A stretch of DNA of 64,000 bases from Kibdelosporangium banguiense (GTDB taxonomy: Bacteria; Actinomycetota; Actinomycetes; Mycobacteriales; Pseudonocardiaceae). Shown here in pieces: positions 27,630 through 39,095 of this stretch; the stretch's first letter is position 1; each line of letters begins with the position of its first letter. Location: NCBI RefSeq assembly GCF_017876405.1, contig NZ_JAGINW010000001.1, positions 1,253,203 through 1,317,202 of the forward strand, written 5' to 3'. The notes beneath the pieces were generated by a model. That model had not been told where the DNA came from, did not search any database, and saw nothing but the letters and a program-made list of their open reading frames with translations. Both the position numbers and the translations under genes were made by a program.

Positions 27630-29117
27630 TCAGTCTTTCGTCAAGAAGGGTCTGATCAGGCCTTCAACAGCCGAATCGGCGATTTGCAGACCGTCGTTCT
27701 GGTCGGCGTACCGGATGGCGTAAGAACCACTGCCCGCCGCGATCGTGGCGGTGACAGTGACCAGCCGGGCCCGCCGCTGGAAGATCGTCTGCTTGACGTT
27801 CCAGCCGATGATGCCGGTCCGCTGCACCGCGACCGTGGACCTCGGGATCACGCCCCACCGGACGACGAGGAAGTCGCCGGAAAGGCCGTGCGCGAGGCCG
27901 CGGTACTCCCCCAGCCCGGCCAACGCGCCGATCGGGATGAGCACCAGCAACAGCTGCCAGATCCAGTCCGGCGTGAGGTCGAGCGCGGACAGGATGCCCA
28001 GCGTGATCGCCGGGACCGCGGCCGCGATCGTGTGCCACATGATCAGGCGGCGGGCAGCCGCGGCTGGGTGCCTGACCAACGGCGCCGCGGTCGGCGGCGG
28101 TGACGTACGCAGGACATCGGTCACGACTTTGGCCGCCTCGGACTGAGGGGCCTGCGGCAGCAGGAGATCCGCGTCCAGTTCCCACTTGTCGTCGTCGCTC
28201 TTCTTCTTGCCCAGCCCGGTCGCGACCGCCTTGACGCGCGCACCCCCGGTCGCGCGCAACAGCAACGGTTCGTCCAGCCGGATTCCACGCAACCGCTTTT
28301 CCTCAATGGAAACCGATCGCCTGGTGATGAGTCCATACTGGACACGAAGCGTGCCGTCGCTTCTCGTCAGCTCGAAGCCCCAGTAGAACACGGCGTACAC
28401 CAGGACCGACAGCAACGTGGTCAGCACAAGGACCACAACAGCCGTGATCGCGATCGACAGGATCAACGGCGATCGCTCGTACCAATGGAAAAGCCCCTGT
28501 ATCGGGCCGGTCTTCCAGAGCTCGATGTCCACGATCCGGGCCAATTGGAACAGACCACCGACCAGCACGACAACGGCCAGGAACCCGAAGAACGTCAAGG
28601 GCGCGTACCGCAACCAGCTCCGGTCGAACTTCGACAGCGTGCCGTTGCGCACAACCTGTTGTGGCACAGACGCTTTCCGTAACAGCAGCATCCGCAGCCG
28701 GTCGGCCTCAGCCGCTGACACGGCCTCCAGCTTGAGTTCGTCGTCGGATTCGGCGACATGCCTGCCCGTGCCGATCGTGACGACCGACAATCCGAACAAC
28801 CGGTGGAAGAAATCCGCCGACATGTCGACCGCACGCACCCGATCCTTCGGCAGCGAACGGTGTTTGCGCACAATCATGCCGCTGTGCAACTCGACGTGCG
28901 TCTCCGTGATCCGGTAACGCGTGGTCTTCCAGTGCCACGCGTTGCCGACGAACAGGGCCACGGCGATGCCCCCGGTGATCGCCGGTTCCCAGAAACCGAC
29001 CCGATCCCACCCCCGGACCAGGACAATCAGCGTGACCACACCGACAACCGAAAGCAGCGGCATCAGCGGGGCGACAAAAATGGTCTTGCGGTCCAGCCGC
29101 TGCCACGTCTCGGTCAT
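27630..29117 (-). CDS. PH-domain (bPH2/YdbT-like) membrane protein
   Basis: A 495-residue protein with six membrane helices in three pairs, each followed by a bacterial PH-like bPH2 (DUF304) domain: YRITETHVELHSGMIVRKHR, QYGLITRRSVSIEEKRLRGI and RWGVIPRSTVAVQRTGIIGW are the domain openings. It pairs with the smaller PH protein upstream (ATGA overlap), as YdbT with YdbS in Bacillus. Function not settled; related operons affect bacteriocin resistance and envelope. Confidence 0.85.
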   Translation of the reverse strand: MTETWQRLDRKTIFVAPLMPLLSVVGVVTLIVLVRGWDRVGFWEPAITGGIAVALFVGNAWHWKTTRYRITETHVELHSGMIVRKHRSLPKDRVRAVDMSADFFHRLFGLSVVTIGTGRHVAESDDELKLEAVSAAEADRLRMLLLRKASVPQQVVRNGTLSKFDRSWLRYAPLTFFGFLAVVVLVGGLFQLARIVDIELWKTGPIQGLFHWYERSPLILSIAITAVVVLVLTTLLSVLVYAVFYWGFELTRSDGTLRVQYGLITRRSVSIEEKRLRGIRLDEPLLLRATGGARVKAVATGLGKKKSDDDKWELDADLLLPQAPQSEAAKVVTDVLRTSPPPTAAPLVRHPAAAARRLIMWHTIAAAVPAITLGILSALDLTPDWIWQLLLVLIPIGALAGLGEYRGLAHGLSGDFLVVRWGVIPRSTVAVQRTGIIGWNVKQTIFQRRARLVTVTATIAAGSGSYAIRYADQNDGLQIADSAVEGLIRPFLTKD

Positions 29118-29632
29118 GTCGCGTCCCCCGGCGTCGCCTCGGTGACCGCCGTCAGCCGGTCGACCAACGCGGCAGCCTCATCCTGGCCCAGCCCTCTGAT
29201 CTTCAAAGGCCCACTCGCCGAGGCCGTCGTGACCGTCACCGTCGCCAGCTTCAACCACTGCTGCAGCGGCCCGCGCTCGCTGTCCACCGTCTGCACGCGG
29301 GACAACGGCGCGATCCGCCACTCCCTCGTCAGCACCCCCGACTGCACGTAGACAGCCTGGTCCGTCACCTCCCAACGATGCGCGCGGTACTGCAACCGCG
29401 GCTCGACAAGCAGGTCCACAACCGCGACGACCCCCACCGCCACCTCGATCAGGACCAGCCACAGTGGAGCACCGGTGAAGAACAACGCCACCCCACCACC
29501 GACCAGCAGCGCCACCCAGAAGGCCGCGCTCTGCAACGCCCACCAGAGCACAGCCCGCGGATGCACCTGGTTGGCCGGTGGACGCAGCCGCAACTGAAGC
29601 CTGTGGGCGATCGCTTGACTCACCTTTCCCAC
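29114..29632 (-). CDS. PH-domain (bPH2/YdbS-like) membrane protein
   Basis: A 172-residue protein: two membrane helices (about 28-70) then one bPH2 domain (YRAHRWEVTDQAVYVQSGVL, APLSRVQTVDSERGPLQQW). The stop overlaps the start of the larger paralogue. Together they form a two-gene operon. Confidence 0.85.
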   Translation of the reverse strand: MGKVSQAIAHRLQLRLRPPANQVHPRAVLWWALQSAAFWVALLVGGGVALFFTGAPLWLVLIEVAVGVVAVVDLLVEPRLQYRAHRWEVTDQAVYVQSGVLTREWRIAPLSRVQTVDSERGPLQQWLKLATVTVTTASASGPLKIRGLGQDEAAALVDRLTAVTEATPGDAT

Positions 29633-29710
29633 TATGCCCGCCCACCCCGACGCCGACCATTCACCCCAAGTAGCGCACCGCTGCGACCAAAGTCGGACTT
29701 CCGGCCAGGC

Positions 29711-29896
29711 GGCTTTGTCGCGCGGATCATTACGCCCCCGCAGGGAGTCGACACGTCACAGCCCGGCTTTGTCGCGCTGGTCATTTACGCAACGCAACAC
29801 GCCCGACATCGCCCCAGCCACGGCGGCGACCAGCCTTGAGCGAAGTTGTCGGTCGCGTGGGGCGGGGTGGAAATGACCGGCTTTGGCGACAAAGCC
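29711..29896. repeat. Three copies of a GGCTTTGTCGC...GGTCATT element
   Basis: Direct copies at 29711-29731 and 29765-29785 (GGCTTTGTCGCGCGGATCAT and GGCTTTGTCGCGCTGGTCAT) and an inverted copy at 29872-29896, in which GGCTTTG and CAAAGCC form a 7-bp hairpin (29879-29896). They fill the 310-base gap between the PH operon and ligB, which holds no other feature. Confidence 0.65.
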
Positions 29897-29942
29897 CGTC
29901 CGAGCGAAGCGAGGACAATCCAACACAGTGCAGGATGGGTTC

Positions 29943-32928
<2,986 letters not shown>

Positions 32929-32969
32929 TCCGCGCGCCAGGCCCTGGACCGGGCCCGGCGCACCGGACC

Positions 32970-34367
32970 TCAGCCTGGGTAGTCCTCCAGCATCTCGGTG
33001 ACGAGGGCCGCGATCGGCGACCGCTCCGAACGCGTCAGCGTGACGTGTGCGAACAGCGGGTGCCCCTTGAGCTTCTCGATCACCGCGGCCACGCCGTCGT
33101 GTCGTCCGACGCGCAAGTTGTCGCGCTGGGCGACATCGTGCGTGAGGACCACGCGTGACCCTGTGCCGAGCCTCGAGAGCACCGTGAGCAGCACATTGCG
33201 CTCCAGTGACTGGGCTTCGTCAACGATGACAAACGAGTCGTGCAGCGACCGGCCGCGGATGTGTGTCAGCGGCAGGACCTCGAGCATGCCGCGGTCGAGG
33301 ACCTCCTCGATCACCGGCGGGCTCACCAGGGCACCGAGGGTGTCGAACACCGCCTGTGCCCACGGCTGCATCTTCTCGCTCTCCGAACCCGGCAGGTAGC
33401 CCAGCTCCTGCCCACCGACCGCGTAGACGGGCCGGAACACCACCACACGGCGGTGCAGGCCGCGCTCCATCACGGCCTCCAGGCCGGCGCACAGCGCCAG
33501 CGCCGACTTCCCGGTGCCTGCCCGGCCGCCGAGTGACACGATGCCCACATCCGGGTCCATCAGCAGGTCGAGCGCGACGCGCTGCTCGGCCGAACGGCCG
33601 TGCAGGCCGAAGACCTCGCGGTCGCCACGCACAAGGCGGACCTGCTTGTCCTGGGTGACCCGGCCGAGCGCGCTGGACGTGCCGGCCAGCAACCGCAGAC
33701 CGGTGTTGCACGGCAACTCAGCGGCCTCGTCGACGCCGTAGTCGGCGAGGTCGACGATGTTCTGGGCATACAGGGCGTCCACGGCTTCCTGGGAGACCTC
33801 AAGGTCGGTCATCCCCGTCCACCCGGACGGCGTCACCTCCTGGGCGCGGTACTCGTCCGCGCTGAGTCCGCACGCCGCGGCCTTCACCCGCAGCGGGATG
33901 TCCTTGGTGACCAGGGTGACGATCTGGCCGGCGTCCTCGGCGGCCAGGTTGAGCGCGCACGCCAGGATCCTGGCGTCGTTGGAATCGGTGCGGAACCCGG
34001 CCGGCAGCACTGCCGGATCCGAGTGGTTGAGCTCGACGTGCAGCGTGCCGTCGGTGTCACCGATCGGCACCGGCTTGTCGAGCCGGCCGTGCCGCAGCCT
34101 CAGGTCGTCCAGCATGCGCAGGGCGACTCGGGCGAACCAGCCCAGTTCGGGGTGGTGTCGCTTTCCCTCCAGTTCGCTGATCACCACGAGCGGGAGCACC
34201 ACGCTGTGCTCGGCGAACCTGGTCAGCGCCCAGGGGTCCGAGAGCAGTACGGAGGTGTCCAGCACGTAGACGTGACGGGTGGGGGTGGTACGACGCGATG
34301 CGCCGCGGGAGGAACTGCGGGAAGAACCTTGGCCGGCAGAACGCCTGGCCGAACGCGGTGCGGTCAC
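32970..34367 (-). CDS. phoH2: PhoH2-type protein: PIN nuclease domain fused to PhoH ATPase
   Basis: A 465-residue fusion. Residues 1-30 are basic and disordered; 30-170 form a PIN domain ([13 protein letters not shown] with its Asp, [28 protein letters not shown]); 240-465 form the PhoH ATPase with Walker [14 protein letters not shown] and Walker [11 protein letters not shown]. PhoH2 proteins are ATP-dependent RNA helicase-nucleases. GTG 34367 follows GGAG at good spacing; a longer frame exists upstream but holds the leader structure. Same backbone order as Rv1095. Confidence 0.92.
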   Translation of the reverse strand: MTAPRSARRSAGQGSSRSSSRGASRRTTPTRHVYVLDTSVLLSDPWALTRFAEHSVVLPLVVISELEGKRHHPELGWFARVALRMLDDLRLRHGRLDKPVPIGDTDGTLHVELNHSDPAVLPAGFRTDSNDARILACALNLAAEDAGQIVTLVTKDIPLRVKAAACGLSADEYRAQEVTPSGWTGMTDLEVSQEAVDALYAQNIVDLADYGVDEAAELPCNTGLRLLAGTSSALGRVTQDKQVRLVRGDREVFGLHGRSAEQRVALDLLMDPDVGIVSLGGRAGTGKSALALCAGLEAVMERGLHRRVVVFRPVYAVGGQELGYLPGSESEKMQPWAQAVFDTLGALVSPPVIEEVLDRGMLEVLPLTHIRGRSLHDSFVIVDEAQSLERNVLLTVLSRLGTGSRVVLTHDVAQRDNLRVGRHDGVAAVIEKLKGHPLFAHVTLTRSERSPIAALVTEMLEDYPG

Positions 34368-34422
34368 GGCAACTCCCTGACGAACGCGGCACGGCGTCCG
34401 CTTTCCTCGTTGGGCCGGTCCT

Positions 34423-34511
34423 GGCCCCTGGTCCGGCGATCCGCTCAGGCGGTTCGCCGACGAGGGCCCGGTGCCGGCCCTCTCGCGCTCATCACTGCCA
34501 CGACCAGGGCC
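34423..34511 (-). promoter_or_regulatory. Possible structured 5' leader of phoH2 (three-way junction)
   Basis: CCCTGGTC (34426-34433) pairs with GACCAGGG (34502-34509), enclosing two hairpins: 34435-34458 (GGCGA, CCGC, loop TCAG) and 34462-34482 (GAGGGCC with GGCCCTC). This lies about 55 bases upstream of the phoH2 start. Chance pairing is easier in GC-rich DNA, and no known riboswitch consensus was recognised. Confidence 0.35.
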
Positions 34512-35025
34512 TCCCGGGACGAGCCGCATGCGCACGACCCGTCAATTCGAAAGCTACCTGCGTTGTAGGGGGTGGCGCAGGCTGCCACACAGGTGATTCG
34601 CCAAGTCGTCATCGAGCCGACACCCCGCCAAAGCCCTCGATCGTCCCATCCGGAGTGACGAAACCGCAGTTCAGAGGGGGTGCACTGAGTTCCGGACCGC
34701 TGCTGGGTCACCCTTCGAACATCCTCCTTACAGGGGATGATGATCACCGAAAGTAGTTTCCGATGTGGACCGTCAGGACCGACCGGACCACCCTGAACTG
34801 CGGTCGTCGCCCTGCGTAGCAGGCAGAACGCGGAGCGCTCGCAGGACTCGCCGCAGTTGGACGAAAAAATCAACGCCACCGTTTCAGGGGATATTTGCCA
34901 TTCATGGATCACACAATCGTGGACATCGCTGGGTAATCCGAAGATATGCCGAGTAAGTTCCTCCGCAGAGAACAGCGGGACATCTCTGGTTCTCGAAAGA
35001 CCCCGACTGCAGGAGTGTGGGAATA
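34512..35025. other. Gap without a supported gene
   Basis: No reading frame in these 514 bases has convincing start, codon bias or recognisable product. The only signal seen is the box at 34887-34923 shared with the upstream region of the second chaplin-like gene. Confidence 0.5.
34887..34923 (+). promoter_or_regulatory. Conserved upstream box of chaplin-like gene 1
   Basis: GGGGATATTT (34887-34896) and ATCACACAATCGTGGA (34908-34923), about 100 bases before the start codon. The same two blocks, with nearly the same spacing, recur before gene 2 at 35530-35565. Confidence 0.55.
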
Positions 35026-35313
35026 GTGTTGAAGAAGGCTGGTGTGGTTGCCGCCGCCGCGGCTGGATTGCTGATGCTCGGCGCCCCGGCGTTCGCCGGC
35101 GAGAGCCACGGCATGGACGGCATCAACAACGCCAAGAACGGCCAGGTTGGCATCGTCAACCTCAACGACATCGACATCGTCAAGGACATCAACGTCAACG
35201 GCGTTGTCGGCGCCTGCGGCAACAACGTCGGCGTCCTGGGCGGCGCTGTGCCGATCCTGTCCCCGTCGATCACCGGCAGCTGCGCGGCCGGCGGAATCGT
35301 CGACGGCGACTGA
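35026..35313 (+). CDS. Small secreted chaplin-like protein 1
   Basis: A 95-residue precursor. Signal peptide VLKKAGVVAAAAAGLLMLG with AFA cleavage site, leaving about 67 residues: an Asn/Val/Ile/Asp-rich part (VNLNDIDIVKDINVNGVVG) and two cysteines 21 apart (ACGNNVGVLGG to TGSC). The small size, hydrophobic beta-prone sequence and Cys pair recall short chaplins (for example CGNTVNVIG in Streptomyces), the amyloid surfactants of aerial hyphae, but the match is partial. GTG 35026 is chosen by analogy with gene 2; GTG 35017 would add three residues. AGGAG is upstream. Confidence 0.65.
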   Translation: MLKKAGVVAAAAAGLLMLGAPAFAGESHGMDGINNAKNGQVGIVNLNDIDIVKDINVNGVVGACGNNVGVLGGAVPILSPSITGSCAAGGIVDGD

Positions 35314-35339
35314 CTGAAGTCCCCGACAGGGTAACTCCC

Positions 35340-35384
35340 GCGCGGGGTGGAACCGGGTTTCCCGGGTCCACCCCGCGCTTTTTT
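35340..35384 (+). terminator. Terminator after chaplin-like gene 1
   Basis: 12-bp stem GCGCGGGGTGGA with TCCACCCCGCGC (35340-35351, 35367-35378), further pairing inside (CCGGG/CCCGG), and six T from 35379. Confidence 0.93.
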
Positions 35385-35529
35385 GTGCACCGAAAACACC
35401 GTCATGCTATCGAGTGACGCCATTACAGCCAGTCATCCCCCACTGAGCCTGTCCCAGCGTTTCCGCAGGAAGATGCTCACAAGTGCGATCCCGGCAACAC
35501 GCCGGAACAATATCAATGTCAACCGAATA

Positions 35530-35565
35530 GGGGTTATTTCCGAAATCGCATCACACGATAGTGGA
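35530..35565 (+). promoter_or_regulatory. Conserved upstream box of chaplin-like gene 2
   Basis: GGGGTTATTT (35530-35539) and ATCACACGATAGTGGA (35550-35565), matching 34887-34923 at 8 of 10 and 14 of 16 positions, about 98 bases before the start. Confidence 0.55.
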
Positions 35566-35662
35566 ATGCGCCACCCCAGCCTTGCGAAACCGGAGTAGGT
35601 TCTGCAACGCAGAGGGCAGCAAGATTTCTCCACAAACCGCCATGGACTCTAGGAGTGTCAAA

Positions 35663-35926
35663 GTGTTGAAGAAGGCTGGTGTGATCGCCGCCGCCGCGGC
35701 CGGATTGCTGATGCTGGGTGCCCCGGCTTTCGCCGCGGACATCAACTCCGCGCACAACGGCCAGGTCGGCCTGGTCAACCTGAACGACATCGACATCGCC
35801 AAGGACATCAACGTCAACGTGATCGCCGGTGTTTGCAACAACAACGTGGGCGTGCTGGGCGCGGCTGTGCCGGTGCTGTCCCCGCAGATCGTCGACAGCT
35901 GCGCCGCCGGCGGCATCGACGACTGA
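35663..35926 (+). CDS. Small secreted chaplin-like protein 2
   Basis: An 87-residue precursor closely related to gene 1: signal peptide VLKKAGVIAAAAAGLLMLG/AFA, then NGQVGLVNLNDIDIAKDINV and a Cys pair (GVCNNNVGVLG to VDSC). Mature part is about 60 residues. GTG 35663 lies 7 bases after AGGAG. The two genes, with their promoters, look like a tandem duplication of about 640 bases. High expression is likely given the strong terminators. Confidence 0.65.
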   Translation: MLKKAGVIAAAAAGLLMLGAPAFAADINSAHNGQVGLVNLNDIDIAKDINVNVIAGVCNNNVGVLGAAVPVLSPQIVDSCAAGGIDD

Positions 35927-35939
35927 CGTCGTCCAATAG

Positions 35940-35972
35940 AAAAGGCCGGGAACCGCGGTTCCCGGCCTTTTT
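35940..35972. terminator. Bidirectional terminator between chaplin-like gene 2 and the prenyl synthase
   Basis: Perfect stem AAAAGGCCGGGAACC with GGTTCCCGGCCTTTT, two-base centre; A-run on one side and T-run on the other serve both convergent genes. Confidence 0.92.
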
Positions 35973-35981
35973 CGCGTACTT

Positions 35982-36779
35982 TCACGACCCGAAGCGGCGA
36001 TGCCTGATGGCATAGTCACGCATGGCCCGCAGAAAGTCGGTTCGCCGGAAGTCCGGCCAATAGGCCTCGCAGAACCACATCTCCGAGTGCGCGGACTGCC
36101 AGAGCAGGAAGCCCGACATCCGCTGCTCCCCCGAGGTACGAATGACCAGGTCAGGGTCGGGCTGGCCGGACGTGTAGAGGTGCTCGGCGATGTGGTCGAC
36201 ACTGACGACCTCCGCGAGTTCCTCGATCGTCGTGCCCTGCTCGGCGTGTGTCTGCAGCAGTTTGCGCACCGCGTCCGCGATCTCCCGGCGGCCGCCGTAA
36301 CCAACCGCGGCGTTGACCTTCAGCCCGGTGCGGCCTTTCGTACGCGCCGCGGCCGCCGTCAGCCGCTCCGCGGTCTCCTTGGGAAGGATGTCCAGCGCGC
36401 CGAGGATGCGCAGCTGCCACGGCAGGCCCGGCTCGGCCAGCTCGTCCACCACGTCACCGATGATCTCCAGCAACGGGACCAGTTCGGAGTCCGGCCGGTT
36501 GACGTTGTCGGTGGACAGCAGCCACAGCGTGACGACCTCGACACCCGACTCCTGGCACCACTCGAGCAGTTCCTCGATCTTGCGGGCGCCGACCCGGTGC
36601 CCGTCGGCCACGTCGGTGAAGCCGGCCGCCCGCGCCCAGCGCCGGTTGCCGTCGAGCATCACGCCGACATGCCGGGGCCGCTTGAGGCCTTTCACCTGAT
36701 CGGACAACCGCCACTCGTACAGGCGGTACACGACATCGGCCACGCGCCTGCGAATCCAACTTCGACCAGCCACGTCCAT
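35982..36779 (-). CDS. uppS: Z-type isoprenyl diphosphate synthase
   Basis: A 265-residue cis-prenyltransferase: HVGVMLDGNRRWAR (catalytic Asp, substrate loop), GGRREI, and the C-terminal DLVIRTSGEQRMSGFLLWQ and YWPDF motifs. In M. tuberculosis the homologue at this place (Rv1086, beside a hemolysin-III gene) makes omega,E,Z-farnesyl diphosphate, the starter for decaprenyl phosphate; the long-chain enzyme is elsewhere. Context therefore favours the short-chain role. Confidence 0.92.
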   Translation of the reverse strand: MDVAGRSWIRRRVADVVYRLYEWRLSDQVKGLKRPRHVGVMLDGNRRWARAAGFTDVADGHRVGARKIEELLEWCQESGVEVVTLWLLSTDNVNRPDSELVPLLEIIGDVVDELAEPGLPWQLRILGALDILPKETAERLTAAAARTKGRTGLKVNAAVGYGGRREIADAVRKLLQTHAEQGTTIEELAEVVSVDHIAEHLYTSGQPDPDLVIRTSGEQRMSGFLLWQSAHSEMWFCEAYWPDFRRTDFLRAMRDYAIRHRRFGS

Positions 36780-36927
36780 TGAGGGTACGCGGATGTTTCG
36801 CGAGCGCTCACCCGCGTGGCCTATGCCTCATGTGCATCGGTTGTAGCGCACGGTAAACCTGTGAAGTCACTGTGGAGTGGGGCACGGCACTGTCAACGCA
36901 ACCTACGGTCCCGTAACCTTTGGACTC

Positions 36928-37602
36928 GTGACCGCATCGACACTCGAACGGCCGACGGCTGCCGACAAGCCGAGCATGCGGGGGAAGCTCCATTTCTGGT
37001 CGTTCTTCGTCTCGATAGCCACCGGCGCCGCGCTGATCTCGCTGGCGGCGTCGACCGTCTCCGCAACGGCCGCCCTCGCGACATCGATCTACGGCGCCAC
37101 AGTGCTCGGCCTGTTCGGTGTGAGCGCCCTCTACCACCGGACCTGGTGGGAGAGCGAGCGCACCCGGGCGTGGATGAAGCGCCTCGACCACTCGATGATC
37201 TTCATCTTCATCGCCGGCACCTACACACCGTTCTCCCTGCTCGCGATGCCCCGCGACACAGGCATCGTCGTGCTGTCGGTGGTCTGGGGCGGAGCACTGG
37301 CAGGCACAGCCCTGAAACTGATCTGGCCGCACGCCCCGCGGTGGCTCGGCACCCCGATCTACATAGCCCTCGGCTGGGTCGCCATCTTCGTCCTGCCCGA
37401 CCTGCTCAACCACGCGGGCGTCGCCGCCCTGACCCTGATCCTGGCCGGTGGCCTCTTCTACACAGTCGGCGCGGTCTTCTACGCCACCAAGTGGCCCAAC
37501 CCCTGGCCCGGCCACTTCGGCCACCACGAGTTCTTCCACGCCGCGACCATCCTCGCCGCGATCTGCCACTACATCGCGATCTGGCTGGCGATGTATCCGT
37601 AG
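36928..37602 (+). CDS. trhA: Hemolysin III / TrhA family membrane protein
   Basis: A 224-residue protein with seven membrane helices and the PAQR-type motifs: SALYHRTWW (early H), RLDHSMIFIFIAGTYTPF, and FGHHEFFHAATILAAICHY with the metal-binding histidines near the C-terminus. Family members control membrane fluidity or act as receptors. GTG 36928; TAACCT ends 8 bases before it, so a leaderless start is likely. Next to the prenyl synthase as in Rv1085c-Rv1086. Confidence 0.92.
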   Translation: MTASTLERPTAADKPSMRGKLHFWSFFVSIATGAALISLAASTVSATAALATSIYGATVLGLFGVSALYHRTWWESERTRAWMKRLDHSMIFIFIAGTYTPFSLLAMPRDTGIVVLSVVWGGALAGTALKLIWPHAPRWLGTPIYIALGWVAIFVLPDLLNHAGVAALTLILAGGLFYTVGAVFYATKWPNPWPGHFGHHEFFHAATILAAICHYIAIWLAMYP

Positions 37603-37620
37603 ATCCCCTGTTTTGCCGAC

Positions 37621-37651
37621 AAGGCCGTCACCCGGTTGGGGTGGCGGCCTT
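37621..37651. terminator. Hairpin between convergent trhA and methyltransferase genes
   Basis: A 13-bp stem with one G-T pair (AAGGCCGTCACCC with GGGTGGCGGCCTT) and a 5-base loop; weak T-tracts on both sides. Probably ends both transcripts. Confidence 0.6.
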
Positions 37652-37671
37652 GGTGCTTTCTTCTGGCAGGG

Positions 37672-38574
37672 TCAGGCTGGGTTGGCGGGGGCCTTGGCGG
37701 TGCGGGGTGGGCGTTTGGCCGCGGGTTTGGGTTGGGTGGGGACGTTGGTGATGCGGACGGTCACCTGGTTGTCGTTGTAGGTGTAGGCCTCGTAGGTGAA
37801 TTCGATGCCGGTCCGTTCGACGTATTCGGTCCAGGCACGGTATTCGTGGCGTTTCCATCCGGGGAAGTTGAAGAACTCGTCGAATTGGACGACGCTGCCG
37901 GGCCGCAGTCTCGGGCCGCAGTTTTCCAACACTGTTTTCGCCGAGCTGTAGAGGTCGCCGTCGACGTGCAGGAAGTCGATGTGGCCGGGGTGCTTTTCCA
38001 GGAAACCGGGCAGGGTGTCGGCGAAGAGGCCCACCACCAGCTCCGCGCCCGGGACCTCGGGCAGGTCGTCGCGGGCGAAGGCGCCGGCCGGCATTCCGTT
38101 GAGCCAGGCCTCCGGCAGGCCTTCGAACGAGTCGAAGCCGTAGACCTCCTTGCCGTCGCGGGCCTTCGAGATCACCTGCAGCGTGGTGCCGGTCGCCACA
38201 CCGAACTCGAGAGCCATGCCTCCGGTGGGCGCCAGGGACAGCGCGTACTCCAACGTCTCGCGGTGGCTGCCGAAATGGCGGGCACCGACCATGTGCTCCC
38301 TGGCGAAGACGTTGCTTTCCAGCGCCGCGTCCTGATCACCCGCGTAGATGAGGTCGCGCCTGCTGCGGATCTCGAACTCGATCACCCGGTGATACACCCG
38401 GTCGCCCTGGCGGACTATCTCTTCGCGCAGGTCACCGGTCACCTCCTGCTTGAGCTGGTCGAGCTGACCGGCGAGCCGGTCGAACTGCTCGGTGTACGGG
38501 TCGTGCAGTTTGACGGCAACGCGATGCAGGGCACGGCCCAGCCCCCGCCGGAAACGATCTTGAAGCTGGCTCAT
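37672..38574 (-). CDS. TylF/MycF-type SAM-dependent methyltransferase
   Basis: A 300-residue protein. Helical N-terminal part (1-95), then a class I methyltransferase core: MALEFGVATGTTLQVIS (SAM site), VYGFDSFEGLPEAW, HIDFLHVDGDLYSSAKTVLE and VVQFDEFFNFPGWKRHEYRAW, motifs of the TylF/macrocin O-methyltransferase family. A basic tail (KPAAKRPPRTAK) ends it. Substrate unknown; no sugar or macrolide genes are near, so a wall or lipid glycan target is as likely. ATG 38574 was chosen by domain start and by the promoter at 38586-38581. Confidence 0.8.
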   Translation of the reverse strand: MSQLQDRFRRGLGRALHRVAVKLHDPYTEQFDRLAGQLDQLKQEVTGDLREEIVRQGDRVYHRVIEFEIRSRRDLIYAGDQDAALESNVFAREHMVGARHFGSHRETLEYALSLAPTGGMALEFGVATGTTLQVISKARDGKEVYGFDSFEGLPEAWLNGMPAGAFARDDLPEVPGAELVVGLFADTLPGFLEKHPGHIDFLHVDGDLYSSAKTVLENCGPRLRPGSVVQFDEFFNFPGWKRHEYRAWTEYVERTGIEFTYEAYTYNDNQVTVRITNVPTQPKPAAKRPPRTAKAPANPA

Positions 38575-38580
38575 TACGGG

Positions 38581-38586
38581 ACAATA
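38581..38586 (-). promoter_or_regulatory. Leaderless -10 box of the methyltransferase gene
   Basis: TATTGT on the minus strand ends six bases before the ATG at 38574; there is no Shine-Dalgarno. No clear -35 was seen. Confidence 0.45.
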
Positions 38587-38760
38587 GCGAACGACGGTCC
38601 CCTTCCACGACGGCACGTACAGATCATTTTCCGCCCGCGGTGTGCGAATTCGGCAGGCGGAAACATCGGCAACCGTGTCATGCAGCCTCCGCCCTGGCCG
38701 GCTCCGTAGGTAACACCAGAACAGGAGGGGTTCGCAGCTGTCCGGGTGATGTGTGAGCAA

Positions 38761-38788
38761 TTGCGAGCTCGAACATGTGTGCTATGGT
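38761..38788 (+). promoter_or_regulatory. Putative promoter of the structured RNA
   Basis: TTGCGA (38761-38766), 16 bases, TATGGT (38783-38788); transcription would start near 38795. Confidence 0.5.
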
Positions 38789-38794
38789 TGTTGT

Positions 38795-39089
38795 CGAGGG
38801 AATCTGGTGGGTTGGTGAGAACCGAACCGGTTCATCGAGGACCTGGTTTCCCGGCGAAGCCGGGTGGCGGCGAGTTGCGTCGTGACAGCCCGATGGAAAC
38901 CCATGTAAGACCAGCACAGTGCTGGCAGCGGGTACTGCCACGGGAAGACCACACCATTGGTGTGGCCAACGTCGGTACCGCAAGGTGTCGACTGTCTGGA
39001 CAGAGTGGACTCACGTCTGCTCATGCTTCAGGCAACGGTGAATGAAAGCCGAGGAAATGAAACCCCCTCGCACCACGCGAGGGGGTTTT
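38795..39089 (+). ncRNA. Unidentified structured small RNA, about 295 nt
   Basis: Between the methyltransferase and the ribbon-helix-helix gene lies a non-coding stretch with a promoter, a series of local perfect hairpins and a strong terminator. Hairpins: 38850-38864 (CCCGGC/GCCGGG), 38911-38925 (CCAGCA/TGCTGG), 38924-38939 (GGCAG/CTGCC), 38949-38965 (CCACACC/GGTGTGG), 38992-39003 (CTGTC/GACAG) and the terminator at 39061-39089. No open frame here has a good start or product. It does not match RNase P, tmRNA, SRP, 6S/Ms1 or 6C RNA as I know them. Confidence 0.65.
39061..39089 (+). terminator. Terminator of the structured RNA
   Basis: CCCCCTCGC (39063-39071), 5-base loop, GCGAGGGGG (39077-39085), TTTT; flanking AA/TT extend the stem. 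It can also end the convergent gene at 39096. Confidence 0.93.
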
Positions 39090-39095
39090 CGGCTG

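Noticed and set aside
34445..34912. 155-codon minus-strand frame in the gap before the chaplin-like genes
   Set aside because: No ribosome site, no family resemblance and a composition unlike the neighbours; it also crosses the conserved upstream box.
38974..38981. T-box antiterminator match (GGTACCGC) in the structured RNA
   Set aside because: Only eight bases match, no stem I features were recognised, and the RNA ends at a terminator before a convergent gene rather than leading into a synthetase or amino-acid gene.
38795..39089. RNase P RNA, tmRNA or SRP RNA
   Set aside because: The conserved P4 strands of RNase P, the tag frame and CCA end of tmRNA, and the SRP apical motif are all missing.
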